From NCBI GenBank assembly GCA_003219095.1, contig QHPM01000120.1:1-11264 (forward strand): a DNA stretch of 11,264 bases, in the 5' to 3' direction. The notes beneath the pieces were generated by a model. That model searched no databases and was not told where the DNA came from. It saw only the letters and a program-made list of their open reading frames with translations. Origin of the DNA: Verrucomicrobiota bacterium (GTDB lineage Bacteria > Verrucomicrobiota > Verrucomicrobiia > Chthoniobacterales > UBA10450). This document shows positions 1 to 8,075 of the stretch, piece after piece; positions within the stretch are counted from its first letter, which is position 1, and each line of letters begins with the position of its first letter. Position numbers and translations under genes: made by a program.

Positions 1-533
1 AAAGTTATGAAGAAATTATCCTGGCCTATCCCGCGCTCGAAGCCATCGCCATCCAACGCATGGCGCACGAACTTTATTTGCAGGAATTGCCTCTCATCCC
101 TCGCATTATGACGGAGTGGGCCCACAGTCGCACCGGCATCGACATTCATCCCGGTGCGAAAATCGGATCGCATTTTTTTATCGATCACGGTACCGGTGTG
201 GTCATCGGCGAGACCTGTGAAATCGGGACGCGGGTGAAGTTATATCATGGTGTGACGCTCGGGGCGCGTAGCTTTCAGAAGGATGAAGGCGGCAAAATCA
301 AAAAAGGCGGGAAGCGTCATCCCACGGTTGAAGATGACGTGACCATTTACCCGAATTCGACGGTGCTCGGTGGCGAGACGGTCATAGGGGCGCGAAGTAC
401 GATTGGGGGTAATGTATTTTTGGTGCAAAGCGTGCCGGCCGATTCATTAGTTTCTTACGAGGAAACACAATTGCACATTGTGCAAAAGCGCCCGCGTCTA
501 CGCGGACAGACCGACGGCAGTTTCAACGGGTGA
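1..533 (+). CDS. cysE: Serine O-acetyltransferase, C-terminal part (5' end outside window)
   Basis: The enzyme transfers acetyl from acetyl-CoA to L-serine, giving O-acetylserine, the first step of cysteine synthesis in the cytoplasm. The reading frame is open from base 3 leftwards, so the start lies upstream; the first visible residues ([20 protein letters not shown]) belong to the helical N-terminal domain, and the Met at 60 is internal. A left-handed beta-helix of hexapeptide repeats follows. Visible active-site motifs are [19 protein letters not shown] (His codon 186-188) and KRHPTVED (His codon 318-320). The loop [20 protein letters not shown] is longer than in E. coli CysE and resembles the EpsC-like subfamily. 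The C-terminus ends in ...SFNG and lacks the terminal Ile that lets classical CysE dock into CysK, so a standard cysteine synthase complex is doubtful (inference). The TGA stop overlaps the next gene's GTG start (GTGA, 530-533). Confidence 0.93.
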   Translation, partial: SYEEIILAYPALEAIAIQRMAHELYLQELPLIPRIMTEWAHSRTGIDIHPGAKIGSHFFIDHGTGVVIGETCEIGTRVKLYHGVTLGARSFQKDEGGKIKKGGKRHPTVEDDVTIYPNSTVLGGETVIGARSTIGGNVFLVQSVPADSLVSYEETQLHIVQKRPRLRGQTDGSFNG

Positions 534-1696
534 TTTATCTCGATTACAATGCGACCACGCCGCTGTGTGAACCCGCACGCTCGGCCATGCTGCCGTTTTT
601 CGACGGCACGTTTGGCAATCCCTCCAGCATTCATGCCGCTGGACGTGAAGCGCGCGCCGCGATTGATGACGCGCGCGATCGTGTCGCGGATTTGCTCGGC
701 GCTAAAGCACATGAATTGATTTTTACCAGCGGCGGCACGGAAGCGAATAATCTTGCGATCCTGGGACTTGCCCGCAGTCGCACAGTGCGCGGGAAGCATT
801 TGATCAGCGCGAAAACAGAACACCACGCTGTGTTAAACACGATTGAGCATCTGGAGAAACGCGAAGGTTTCGAGGTCACCTGGCTCAATCTTTCAAGCAG
901 CGGGCTCATCGATCTCGATCAATTAGCCGATACCATTCGAGACGACACCCTCCTCGTTTCCGTGATGCATGCGAATAACGAGACCGGTGTGATCCAGCCA
1001 CTGCGCGAGATTTCGGAAATCTGTCGCGCTCGCGGCGTTCTTCTGCACAGCGATATGGTCCAATCGTTTGGAAAGCTCCCGAACGGTGGTGTATTATTAT
1101 CGTTAGTCGATGCTGCCAGTTTTGCGGCGCACAAATTTTACGGCCCCAAAGGTGCCGGCCTTTTGTTTTTGCGCAGCGGAATTCCGATCGAACCAATCCA
1201 ATTCGGCGGTGCGCACGAAAATCAGCGGCGTCCCGGGACAGAAAATGTTGCCGCAATTGCGGGGATCGCGGCAGCGGCTGAGTTTGTGGAACGGGATCGC
1301 GAACAGGAACAGGCGCGCGAGGAAAATTTGCGGGATCAGCTTTGGCAGGAGATTTCCGCGCAGATCCCGCCGGCGGTTCTCAATGGTGACGCTCACCGGC
1401 GATTGGCAAATACCTTGAACATTAGCCTGCCCGCGCTCGATTCCGAGACAATGCTAATGGCGCTCGACCTGGAAGGCGTTTGCGCGTCGAGCGGTTCCGC
1501 TTGCATGGTGGGGAGCGTGGTGGCATCGCACGTTCTGTTGGCGATGGGTCTGCCACTCGCCCTTGCCCGATCAGCCATCCGTTTTTCCATCGGAAAGGAT
1601 ACGACCGAAGAAGAAATTTCAGCGACGGCTGGCATTGTTTCAGGGATTGTGCGGCGAACGAATGCGAAAGGCAGCGAGAAAACAGTCGCCGTTTAG
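530..1696 (+). CDS. Cysteine desulfurase (NifS/IscS-type, PLP-dependent)
   Basis: This is a class V aminotransferase-fold enzyme that takes sulfur from L-cysteine as an enzyme persulfide, releasing alanine, for Fe-S cluster or tRNA thiolation pathways. At 388 residues it has the family's usual length. Visible motifs: N-terminal [17 protein letters not shown] (67-74); TEHHAV with His98/99; HSDMVQ with Asp175 and Gln178 for [11 protein letters not shown] with the PLP lysine at 202; RRPGTENV; the persulfide Cys325 in SSGSAC; and Arg351 in [10 protein letters not shown]. The loop after Cys325 ([11 protein letters not shown]) is long, as in the group I (IscS/NifS) enzymes. The GTG start is set by the 4-base overlap with the serine acetyltransferase gene and by the family N-terminus ([10 protein letters not shown]). 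The pairing suggests coupled supply and use of cysteine. IscS and NifS cannot be told apart here because no scaffold gene is adjacent. Confidence 0.95.
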   Translation: MIYLDYNATTPLCEPARSAMLPFFDGTFGNPSSIHAAGREARAAIDDARDRVADLLGAKAHELIFTSGGTEANNLAILGLARSRTVRGKHLISAKTEHHAVLNTIEHLEKREGFEVTWLNLSSSGLIDLDQLADTIRDDTLLVSVMHANNETGVIQPLREISEICRARGVLLHSDMVQSFGKLPNGGVLLSLVDAASFAAHKFYGPKGAGLLFLRSGIPIEPIQFGGAHENQRRPGTENVAAIAGIAAAAEFVERDREQEQAREENLRDQLWQEISAQIPPAVLNGDAHRRLANTLNISLPALDSETMLMALDLEGVCASSGSACMVGSVVASHVLLAMGLPLALARSAIRFSIGKDTTEEEISATAGIVSGIVRRTNAKGSEKTVAV

Positions 1697-2267
1697 GCAG
1701 CTCGAATTCTTTTTCGACGAGCCGATAATTTCCCAATTGCCGCCCGCGCGTGAATTGCAGGATCGCGCCCGGTCCCTTTTGCGCGCGCTCGACGCGGGAA
1801 TTTTGACGGATCGTGTAAGGGTCGAGTGGAATGAACGGATGCGCACCACCGTCGGCCGCGCCGATTTCCGGCGTTGCCTGGTTTCCTTAAACCCAGCGTT
1901 GCAAGAATTTGGGGCCGCTGAAATCGATCGAACATTGCGGCATGAGCTGGCGCATTTGCTTGCTCATTTTCGGTTTGGCAAGCGGCGGATCCGGCCGCAT
2001 GGGGGCGAATGGCGGAAAGCCTGTTGCGACCTGGGGATTAGTGGTGAGCGAGCTGGTCATACCTTGCCGTTGATCGGGCGTTCGCTGCCCCGTCAGTTCA
2101 TCTATCATTGTCAGAACTGCCAGGGGCATTTCCCGCGGGTGCGCCGCATTCGTCGGGCGACTGCCTGCCTGGCCTGTTGTCGAGAATTTTCGGGGGGAAA
2201 TTACGATGAACGTTTCCGCCTTCGGCTTGTCAAAAGTTCTTCTTCACGTAATTTCCCGCGCTTTTAG
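1662..2267 (+). CDS. SprT-like zinc metalloprotein with C-terminal zinc ribbon
   Basis: This 201-residue protein of the SprT-like family carries the zinc signature HELAH (residues 94-98) followed by HGGEW with the third His at 113, the H-E-x-x-H...H pattern shared with bacterial SprT and eukaryotic Spartan. A C-terminal zinc ribbon is visible as CQNC (150-153) and a second Cys cluster CLACC (169-173). Eukaryotic relatives cleave DNA-protein crosslinks; the bacterial role is poorly defined, so function is inferred from the fold. The frame is open back to 1563, but I choose ATG 1662 because it gives a compact basic N-terminus ([17 protein letters not shown]) and only a 35-base overlap with the desulfurase. 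TTG 1737 is a less likely alternative. The 3' end overlaps the protease gene if that gene starts at 2206. Confidence 0.82.
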   Translation: MRKAARKQSPFRQLEFFFDEPIISQLPPARELQDRARSLLRALDAGILTDRVRVEWNERMRTTVGRADFRRCLVSLNPALQEFGAAEIDRTLRHELAHLLAHFRFGKRRIRPHGGEWRKACCDLGISGERAGHTLPLIGRSLPRQFIYHCQNCQGHFPRVRRIRRATACLACCREFSGGNYDERFRLRLVKSSSSRNFPRF

Positions 2268-3732
2268 CAAATTCTCCCCAGTGAAAATTCGCCACTTTTT
2301 TCCAGCGGCCGCGTTCGCCTTTCTCGCATCCACTTTGTTTGGCTACGTCCGCGAATTTGATAACGGCATCCCTCTGGCCTGGGTGAAAGATCGTACCGTC
2401 GTCATCCAGCTTTCCCTCGGTACGGGGACGCTCAATCTGCGAGACGGCTTCGCCTCGTTCAACGATTCCGCCATTGACGCACTCAAGACCTGGAACCCGC
2501 ATCTCGCGCATCTCCAATTTTCCTGGGTGAAAAATTCGCCCGTCACTCCAGTGGAAGGCGACGATGAAATGTCGGTCGCATTCGATAACAAAGTTTTTGG
2601 CAGCAATTTTGGCAGCGGCACATTGGCGGTGACTGTGCTCGGCTACCGCAACGGTAATTTCGAAGAAACCGACACCGTCTTTAACAAGGCGCTTTCGTGG
2701 GACTCCTATCGCGGCGCACTTACGCCGCCGGTCTTTGATTTTCATCGCGTCGCCATCCATGAATTTGGCCACACCCTTGGGCTCGACCACCCTGACCAGG
2801 CGCAGCCGAGACAAAACGTAGTGGCGATTATGAACTCACAGGTGAGCAATCTCGATACTCTCGCGCAGGATGACATCAATGGCGTGACCGCGATCTACGG
2901 CACCGGCCCGGCCTACAATTCAATTCCAAATGCGCCGGTACTCATGGATCTTTCTACGCGCGGCACGACCAATACCGGCAACAATGTTCTCATCGGTGGT
3001 TTTATGGTTCAAGGATCGCAACCGGCGCAATTGGTTGTTCGGTGTCTGGCCTTCTCGCTGGCAAGCTTTGGCATTCCCAATGCGCTGGGCGATTCCGTGA
3101 TCGAACTCTATGGTGCGAATAATAATCTTATCGCTTCTAACGACGATTGGTTTACCAGCAGCGACGCAGAAACAATTTCCAGTTACCGTCGCGACCCTCC
3201 CAATAGCATCGAGTCCGCGCTCCTGGTCACCCTTAATCCCGGCAGTTACACCGCGGTCGTTAAATCATTTTCCAACGCGCAACAACCCGCCACTACCGGA
3301 GTGGCCCTTTTCGAAGTTTACGACCTGCGCACGTCGGGCAGTCGCCTTGGCAACGTCTCCACCCGAGGGCAGGTCGGGACCGGCGCCAACATTCTGATTG
3401 GTGGGCTCATTGTTGGCGGGAGCACGCCCAAGCCGGTAGTGATTCGTGCGCTAGGCCCAACCCTGACCCAATTCGGCGTCACCGGCGTTCTGGCCGATCC
3501 CTTTCTCCAATTGCGCGATGCCAACGGTAATTTGGTAGAGGCCAATAATGATTGGCAGCAAAGCCCGGAAGCGGCCATCATCAACGCGGATGGCAAGGCG
3601 CCATCGAGCGCCAAAGAATCCGCGATGGCCCCGACGCTTAGTCCGGGCAATTATACCGCCCTGGTCAGTGGCGTTGGCGGAACTACCGGCACGGCGCTCG
3701 TTGAGGTTTACGACGAAAGCGCATCGCCCTAA
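2206..3732 (+). CDS. Secreted matrixin-like zinc metalloprotease with two C-terminal repeat domains
   Basis: This predicted exported endopeptidase of the metzincin clan has 508 residues from ATG 2206. The zinc site HEFGHTLGLDH (185-195) matches HExxHxxGxxH, with Glu186 as catalytic base; Met209 in VVAIMNS is the likely Met-turn. A hydrophobic export segment is at 31-46. The protease domain spans roughly 50-232 and is followed by two homologous units of about 125 residues (248-374 and 381-503), each with STRG..TG.N.LIGG near its start, an N-N/D-D-W motif midway, and a PG.YTA...TG.AL.EVYD end. Such repeats are frequent in verrucomicrobial exported proteins; their role (surface retention or substrate binding) is unknown. 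Start choice: ATG 2206 has a GGGGGGA tract 7 bases upstream but a long n-region and overlaps the SprT-like gene by 62 bases. GTG 2281 gives a textbook signal peptide (MKIRHFFPAAAFAFLAS) but no Shine-Dalgarno. The substrate is unknown. Confidence 0.85.
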   Translation: MNVSAFGLSKVLLHVISRAFSKFSPVKIRHFFPAAAFAFLASTLFGYVREFDNGIPLAWVKDRTVVIQLSLGTGTLNLRDGFASFNDSAIDALKTWNPHLAHLQFSWVKNSPVTPVEGDDEMSVAFDNKVFGSNFGSGTLAVTVLGYRNGNFEETDTVFNKALSWDSYRGALTPPVFDFHRVAIHEFGHTLGLDHPDQAQPRQNVVAIMNSQVSNLDTLAQDDINGVTAIYGTGPAYNSIPNAPVLMDLSTRGTTNTGNNVLIGGFMVQGSQPAQLVVRCLAFSLASFGIPNALGDSVIELYGANNNLIASNDDWFTSSDAETISSYRRDPPNSIESALLVTLNPGSYTAVVKSFSNAQQPATTGVALFEVYDLRTSGSRLGNVSTRGQVGTGANILIGGLIVGGSTPKPVVIRALGPTLTQFGVTGVLADPFLQLRDANGNLVEANNDWQQSPEAAIINADGKAPSSAKESAMAPTLSPGNYTALVSGVGGTTGTALVEVYDESASP

Positions 3733-3738
3733 TTCTCG

Positions 3739-4876
3739 TTAGAGATCTCGATCGGATGCTCCATCCGCCGTTTGTCCCCGCAATTTCGCCTGGATAAAAA
3801 GGTCAAGATCGCCGTCCATCACTGCCTGCACATTACTCGTTTCTGCGCCGGTCCGGTGATCTTTCACCATCTGATAGGGTTGAAAGACATACGAGCGAAT
3901 CTGACTGCCCCAGGCCACGTCGCCCTTTTCCCCGTATTGCCGGTCCATCTCCGCGCGTTTTTTGTCCTGTTCCAGCTCATAAATTTTTGCCTTCAACATT
4001 TTGATCGCCAACTCGCGATTACGCAGCTGGCTTCGCTCCGCCTGGCACGCCACCACGATGCCGGTAGGTTTGTGGACAATCCGCACCGCCGTTTCCACTT
4101 TGTTCACGTTCTGCCCGCCTTTGCCGCCGCTGCGATAGGTGCCGATTTCGAGATCGGCCGGATTGATGTCGATCGGCGCGCTCTCGGCAATTTCGGGAAC
4201 GACATCGACGCTGGCGAAGGAAGTGTGCCGGCGTTTGTTGGCATCGAAAGGGGAAATGCGAACAAGCCGATGAACCCCCCGCTCGGTATTTAGATAGCCG
4301 AAGGCATACTCGCCCGTGACCAGCAAAGTCGCCGATTTTATTCCGACTTCTTCGCCGGTTTGAATATCGACCGTTTGCGATTTATAGCCATGGCGTTCGA
4401 TCCAGCGCTGGTACATTCGCAGGAGCATGTCGGCCCAATCGCAGGATTCCGTGCCGCCGGCGCCGGAGTGAATGGTGAGAAAGGCATTGGCACGATCGTT
4501 TTCACCAGAAAGAAATTGCCGTAGCTCGAACTCCGCGAGCTTTTGCGCCAGGCGTTCGTGCTCTTGCAAGACTTCGCGTTCCGCCTCCGCCCGCATTTGC
4601 GCATTGTTTTCCTCCTCGGCTAATTGTCGCAAGGCATCGAAGTCCGCGATCTCGCGCTCCAATTCGCGAACCGGATTGATTAACGATTTCAACCGCGATA
4701 CTTCTTCAACCTCGGCCTGGGCGCGCTCGCGATTGTTCCAGAAATCGGGTCCGGCCATTCGCGCTTCGAGCGACCTTAATTCTTGCTGAAGTTTGTCGAC
4801 TTCAAAGAAACCTCCGCAGGGTGCTCGCGCGTCCCTTTAAATCTTCCGCATCGACAATCGCAGTCTCGTTAGCCAT
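3739..4876 (-). CDS. prfB: Peptide chain release factor 2, expressed by programmed +1 frameshift
   Basis: RF2 recognises UGA and UAA stop codons and triggers peptide release on the ribosome. The gene has two joined frames. The first, from ATG 4876-4874, encodes 24 residues ([20 protein letters not shown] then RRFL) and ends at an in-frame TGA (4804-4802). Skipping the T at 4804 continues as [20 protein letters not shown] and on to the TAA at 3741-3739, giving 378 residues (E. coli RF2 has 365). The stop-recognition SPF tripeptide is at 208-210 and the peptidyl-hydrolysis GGQ at 253-255, three residues from the E. coli positions. A start at Met 4758 would lose 39 N-terminal residues and is rejected. 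Expression is expected to be autoregulated: low RF2 slows termination at the internal UGA and favours frameshifting. The gene converges on the protease gene, with 6 bases between stop codons. Confidence 0.96.
4802..4816 (-). promoter_or_regulatory. RF2 +1 programmed frameshift site
   Basis: On the minus strand the site reads CGG AGG TTT CTT TGA, followed by A. An internal Shine-Dalgarno-like CGGAGG ends exactly 3 bases before the CTT slippery codon, the same spacing as E. coli prfB (AGGGGG TAT CTT TGA C). The CTT-TGA core is identical. It differs in the intervening codon (TTT rather than TAT) and in the base after TGA (A rather than C). The downstream +1 frame matches RF2 immediately, so this is a recoding signal, not a sequencing error. 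Confidence 0.95.
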
Positions 4877-4887
4877 GGAGAAAGGTA

Positions 4888-4901
4888 AGCGAAGGTTCGC
4901 T
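4888..4901. promoter_or_regulatory. Short inverted repeat upstream of the prfB start
   Basis: AGCGAA-GG-TTCGCT is a 6+6 base inverted repeat with a two-base centre, lying 11 bases upstream of the prfB ATG. On the prfB-sense strand a weak TTGCGC / TACCTT pair with 17-base spacing brackets it, which would place transcription initiation almost at the start codon. It may be an operator, part of a promoter, or chance; no function is demonstrated. Confidence 0.25.
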
Positions 4902-4963
4902 CTCGCGCAAAGCGTTGCCGCGGCGCTTGTGCCAAACGTTGAAGGCGGAATCGATATGGGCGT

Positions 4964-5051
4964 GGGACCCCTCGACTAGAGATTGGTTACGCAAATTAGA
5001 TAGCGTGATCGACGACTTTCGGTGCGGTCCCTCGCTTGCGCTCGGGATGAC
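4964..5051. repeat. Dispersed-repeat-like element in the ftsB-prfB spacer
   Basis: The 184-base spacer 4877-5060 holds no credible gene. At 5026-5051 it has the sequence GGTCCCTCGCTTGCGC followed by TCGGGATGAC, a type of intergenic motif (ggtccctcg...cgggatgac) I recall recurring in soil Verrucomicrobia and Acidobacteria genomes. A second, degraded relative may start at 4964 (GGGACCCCTCGACTAGAG). GGGACC at 4964-4969 and GGTCCC at 5026-5031 are inverted relative to each other and could pair. Only one good copy is visible here, so dispersal across the genome is an inference from memory. Confidence 0.45.
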
Positions 5052-5060
5052 GGAAAATAC

Positions 5061-5416
5061 CTACCGCCTTGGCACCGACTTTGTTGCTTTCGCCGTCTCC
5101 AACCGGAAGATGGTTTCGCCTTCTTTCATCAGGTCGAGACGATCACGCGCGATTGTTTCCAAATAAGTTGGGTCGGTTTTCAGCCAGCTAACCTCGCGCG
5201 TTGCCCGCGCCAGGAACAGCTTTTGCTCATCGCGTTGCGCCTGCAGCGCGTCGATCTCAGCCCGCGCTGCCTGCATTTTCTTATAAGGCGGAACAAATAA
5301 ACTGATGATCCCAAGCCAAACCGCGAGAAATAGAAGAACGAAGAGAATCCGGTTGAGTCGCTGCCAGATGGTGGCTTCGCGACGCGCACGGAAATCAGCG
5401 TAGCCGGGCTGATCCA

Positions 5417-5417
<1 letters not shown>
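5061..5417 (-). CDS. FtsB/DivIC-like septum formation initiator protein
   Basis: This small bitopic cell-division protein has 118 residues. FtsB/DivIC proteins act at the septum with FtsL and FtsQ/DivIB to activate septal peptidoglycan synthesis. The sequence shows a short cytoplasmic N-terminus, one membrane segment (about 22-42, LNRILFVLLFLAVWLGIISL), a charged coiled coil (about 45-78) and the family's C-terminal motif DPTYLETIARDRLDLMKEGE (82-101). Start: GTG 5417 shares its first G with the enolase stop (TAGTG), implying translational coupling. An enolase-FtsB neighbourhood is common in bacteria and supports the call. FtsB and DivIC are hard to separate by sequence alone. Confidence 0.88.
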
Positions 5418-6706
<1,289 letters not shown>

Positions 6707-6708
6707 CT

Positions 6709-6736
6709 ATGATGCGCGATGAGCGCGCGCTGTCCA
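6709..6736 (-). promoter_or_regulatory. Possible sigma-70-type promoter for enolase
   Basis: On the minus strand, TGGACA (6736-6731) and CATCAT (6714-6709) are separated by 16 bases, matching 5/6 and 4/6 of the -35/-10 consensus. Initiation would leave a leader of only a few bases before the ATG at 6697. The call rests on consensus resemblance and position alone. Confidence 0.25.
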
Positions 6737-6753
6737 ACAGATGTTGCGAGAGA

Positions 6754-6780
6754 TTCGCACTGGCAATCTCCATCTAGATT
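6754..6780 (+). promoter_or_regulatory. Possible promoter for the exported-protein genes
   Basis: TTCGCA (6754-6759) and TAGATT (6775-6780), with a 15-base spacer, each match 4/6 of the sigma-70 consensus. Initiation near 6787 would leave about 10 bases before ATG 6797 and would exclude the upstream in-frame ATG at 6719. This is weak evidence, given mainly because it bears on the start choice. Confidence 0.18.
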
Positions 6781-6796
6781 AGTACGCTATGGCCTG

Positions 6797-7609
6797 ATGT
6801 TGGTCCGCGGACGAACCGCTTTCTTGTTATTGCCGATTGCTGCCGGCGCATTGATTGGTGCTCAGCCGGCCAAGCTTGCGCCCGATCAGATGGCAAAAGC
6901 AGCGCGGACCGATACCATTACCATTCCAACCCCGGGCGAGCTTTTCGCCGCCTTGCAAAAACCCGGGAAGCCGAATTGGACTAGCGCCTACCGCGCTCCC
7001 ATCCCGACGACTTACAAAAATCGCGCGCAGCTTGCGCTGAACCTTGGCGGCTTAATCGCAGACGGTTTCATCGCGGTAGAAGCACAGGATAGCCAGCAGG
7101 TGAAAAACATTGGCTCTGATGTGATCAAGTTGGCCAAGGCGCTCGGCGTCAGCCAGAACATTCTCAGTCGCAGCAACAGCATCAACGACTTCGCGGAAAC
7201 GAACCAGTGGGATTCGCTCCAGGAAGAACTGGAGGCGACGCAGAACGAAGTAAAGAACTCGATGCAGTCCCACAGCGACCAGGATCTGGTCATTCTGGTC
7301 AGCATTGGTGGATGGATTCGCGGAACCCAAGTGGTGAGCGGGTCGGTCGCGGCTAACTACGATGAGCGGAGCGCGAAACTGCTGCGGCAACCGGCCCTGG
7401 TCGGTTTTATTCACGCCAAGCTCAATGATGTTTCGCCAGATTTGCGGAACGATCCGCTGGTCAAAAACGTAAACGATCAGCTATCGAATCTGGAAAAGTT
7501 AGTGACTTTTCCGACCGGCAAATCACCCAGCCCGGATGATGTGCGCAAGGTGAACAGCGTGGTCAGCGATTTGATTCAACAAATTCAACATAAGCCCGAC
7601 GCGAAATGA
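6797..7609 (+). CDS. Exported protein of unknown function
   Basis: I do not recognise this family. From ATG 6797 it has 270 residues, with a clear signal peptide (MLVRGRTAFLLLPIAAGALI) and a likely cleavage site near residue 22; no other membrane segment is evident, so the mature protein is probably periplasmic or secreted. The mature part looks mostly helical, with LALNLGGLIADGFIAVEAQD and a long polar stretch SLQEELEATQNEVKNSMQSH, and ends in SVVSDLIQQIQHKPDAK. There are no cysteines in the mature region and no catalytic motif I can name. The frame is open to ATG 6719, but that start would put 26 extra hydrophilic residues ahead of the signal peptide. The stop overlaps the next start (ATGA, 7606-7609), so the two proteins are probably made together. 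Confidence 0.75.
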   Translation: MLVRGRTAFLLLPIAAGALIGAQPAKLAPDQMAKAARTDTITIPTPGELFAALQKPGKPNWTSAYRAPIPTTYKNRAQLALNLGGLIADGFIAVEAQDSQQVKNIGSDVIKLAKALGVSQNILSRSNSINDFAETNQWDSLQEELEATQNEVKNSMQSHSDQDLVILVSIGGWIRGTQVVSGSVAANYDERSAKLLRQPALVGFIHAKLNDVSPDLRNDPLVKNVNDQLSNLEKLVTFPTGKSPSPDDVRKVNSVVSDLIQQIQHKPDAK

Positions 7610-8037
7610 AACGCCGCTTCTTTCTGGCCACGATGTTTGTTTTGGCGGGCGTAGCTTTTGCCCTGGCCGACACGGACGCGGAAGTGAATGCACGGAAGAA
7701 TGCGCTGGATGTGGCCGGCGCATTTACCAACGATGGCTTTAAACTGCGGGATGGACATTGGTGCGGCACTTTAAAAGCGCAAGACCATGCCTTGATCGCG
7801 GTGAATCTCTATGCCGGAAATCAGTATTGGTTTGCGGTTGGCGCGACTGATCCCGCCAGGAAAATCGCGGTCAACGTTTATGATGAGACGGGCCGGCTGC
7901 TCACGACGGATCATTATGAGGGGGGCGACCGAGCGGCGGCCGGATTTTCGCCAACCGATAGTGGTCAATACTTCGTTTCCGTTGATCTGGTGGATGGTGG
8001 GTCGAGCAGCTTTTGCCTCATCTATTCTTATAAGTAG
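7606..8037 (+). CDS. Small exported beta-rich protein of unknown function
   Basis: The 143-residue protein has a signal peptide (MKRRFFLATMFVLAGVAFAL) and an ALA cleavage motif at 19-21, giving a mature domain of about 122 residues. Its pattern (ALIAVNLYAGNQYWFAVGA, KIAVNVYDETGRLLTTDHYE, AAGFSPTDSGQYFVSVDL, SSFCLIYSYK) resembles the beta-sandwich layout of PPC-type (pre-peptidase C-terminal) domains, here standing alone without an attached enzyme. Cys53 and Cys137 could form a disulfide. The start is coupled to the upstream exported protein through ATGA. The likely role is binding or structural in the envelope, but this is inference. Confidence 0.75.
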   Translation: MKRRFFLATMFVLAGVAFALADTDAEVNARKNALDVAGAFTNDGFKLRDGHWCGTLKAQDHALIAVNLYAGNQYWFAVGATDPARKIAVNVYDETGRLLTTDHYEGGDRAAAGFSPTDSGQYFVSVDLVDGGSSSFCLIYSYK

Positions 8038-8041
8038 GCTG

Positions 8042-8075
8042 GGCGAGGAATAGGTTAAGCTTTGGAAACCTCGCC
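8042..8075 (+). other. Inverted repeat directly before the lipoprotein start codon
   Basis: GGCGAGG (8042-8048) and CCTCGCC (8069-8075) form a perfect 7-base, GC-rich inverted repeat with a 20-base loop. The 3' arm ends immediately before ATG 8076. No T-tract follows, so a classic intrinsic terminator is unlikely. A hairpin here would occupy the translation initiation region and could limit expression of the lipoprotein. Confidence 0.4.

Noticed and set aside
2230..2814. Open minus-strand frame of 194 codons.
   Set aside because: It lies wholly antisense to the protease gene, whose zinc motif and repeats are clear; its product has no recognisable motif.
3730..3760. Possible bidirectional terminator between the convergent protease and prfB genes.
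   Set aside because: Only 6 bases separate the stops, and the only symmetry seen (GAGATCTC) is short and has no T-tract.
4758..4760. ATG at 4758 as the start of prfB.
   Set aside because: The RF2 N-terminus continues upstream in the same frame to the recoding site and then in the other frame to ATG 4876.
4915..5166. Open frame of 83 codons on the + strand in the ftsB-prfB spacer.
   Set aside because: It consists of the repeat-like sequence followed by antisense ftsB; its product has no domain-like character. It looks like a repeat-derived artefact.
6719..6796. ATG at 6719 as the start of the exported protein.
   Set aside because: It adds 26 polar residues before an otherwise standard signal peptide and lies upstream of the candidate promoter; ATG 6797 is preferred.
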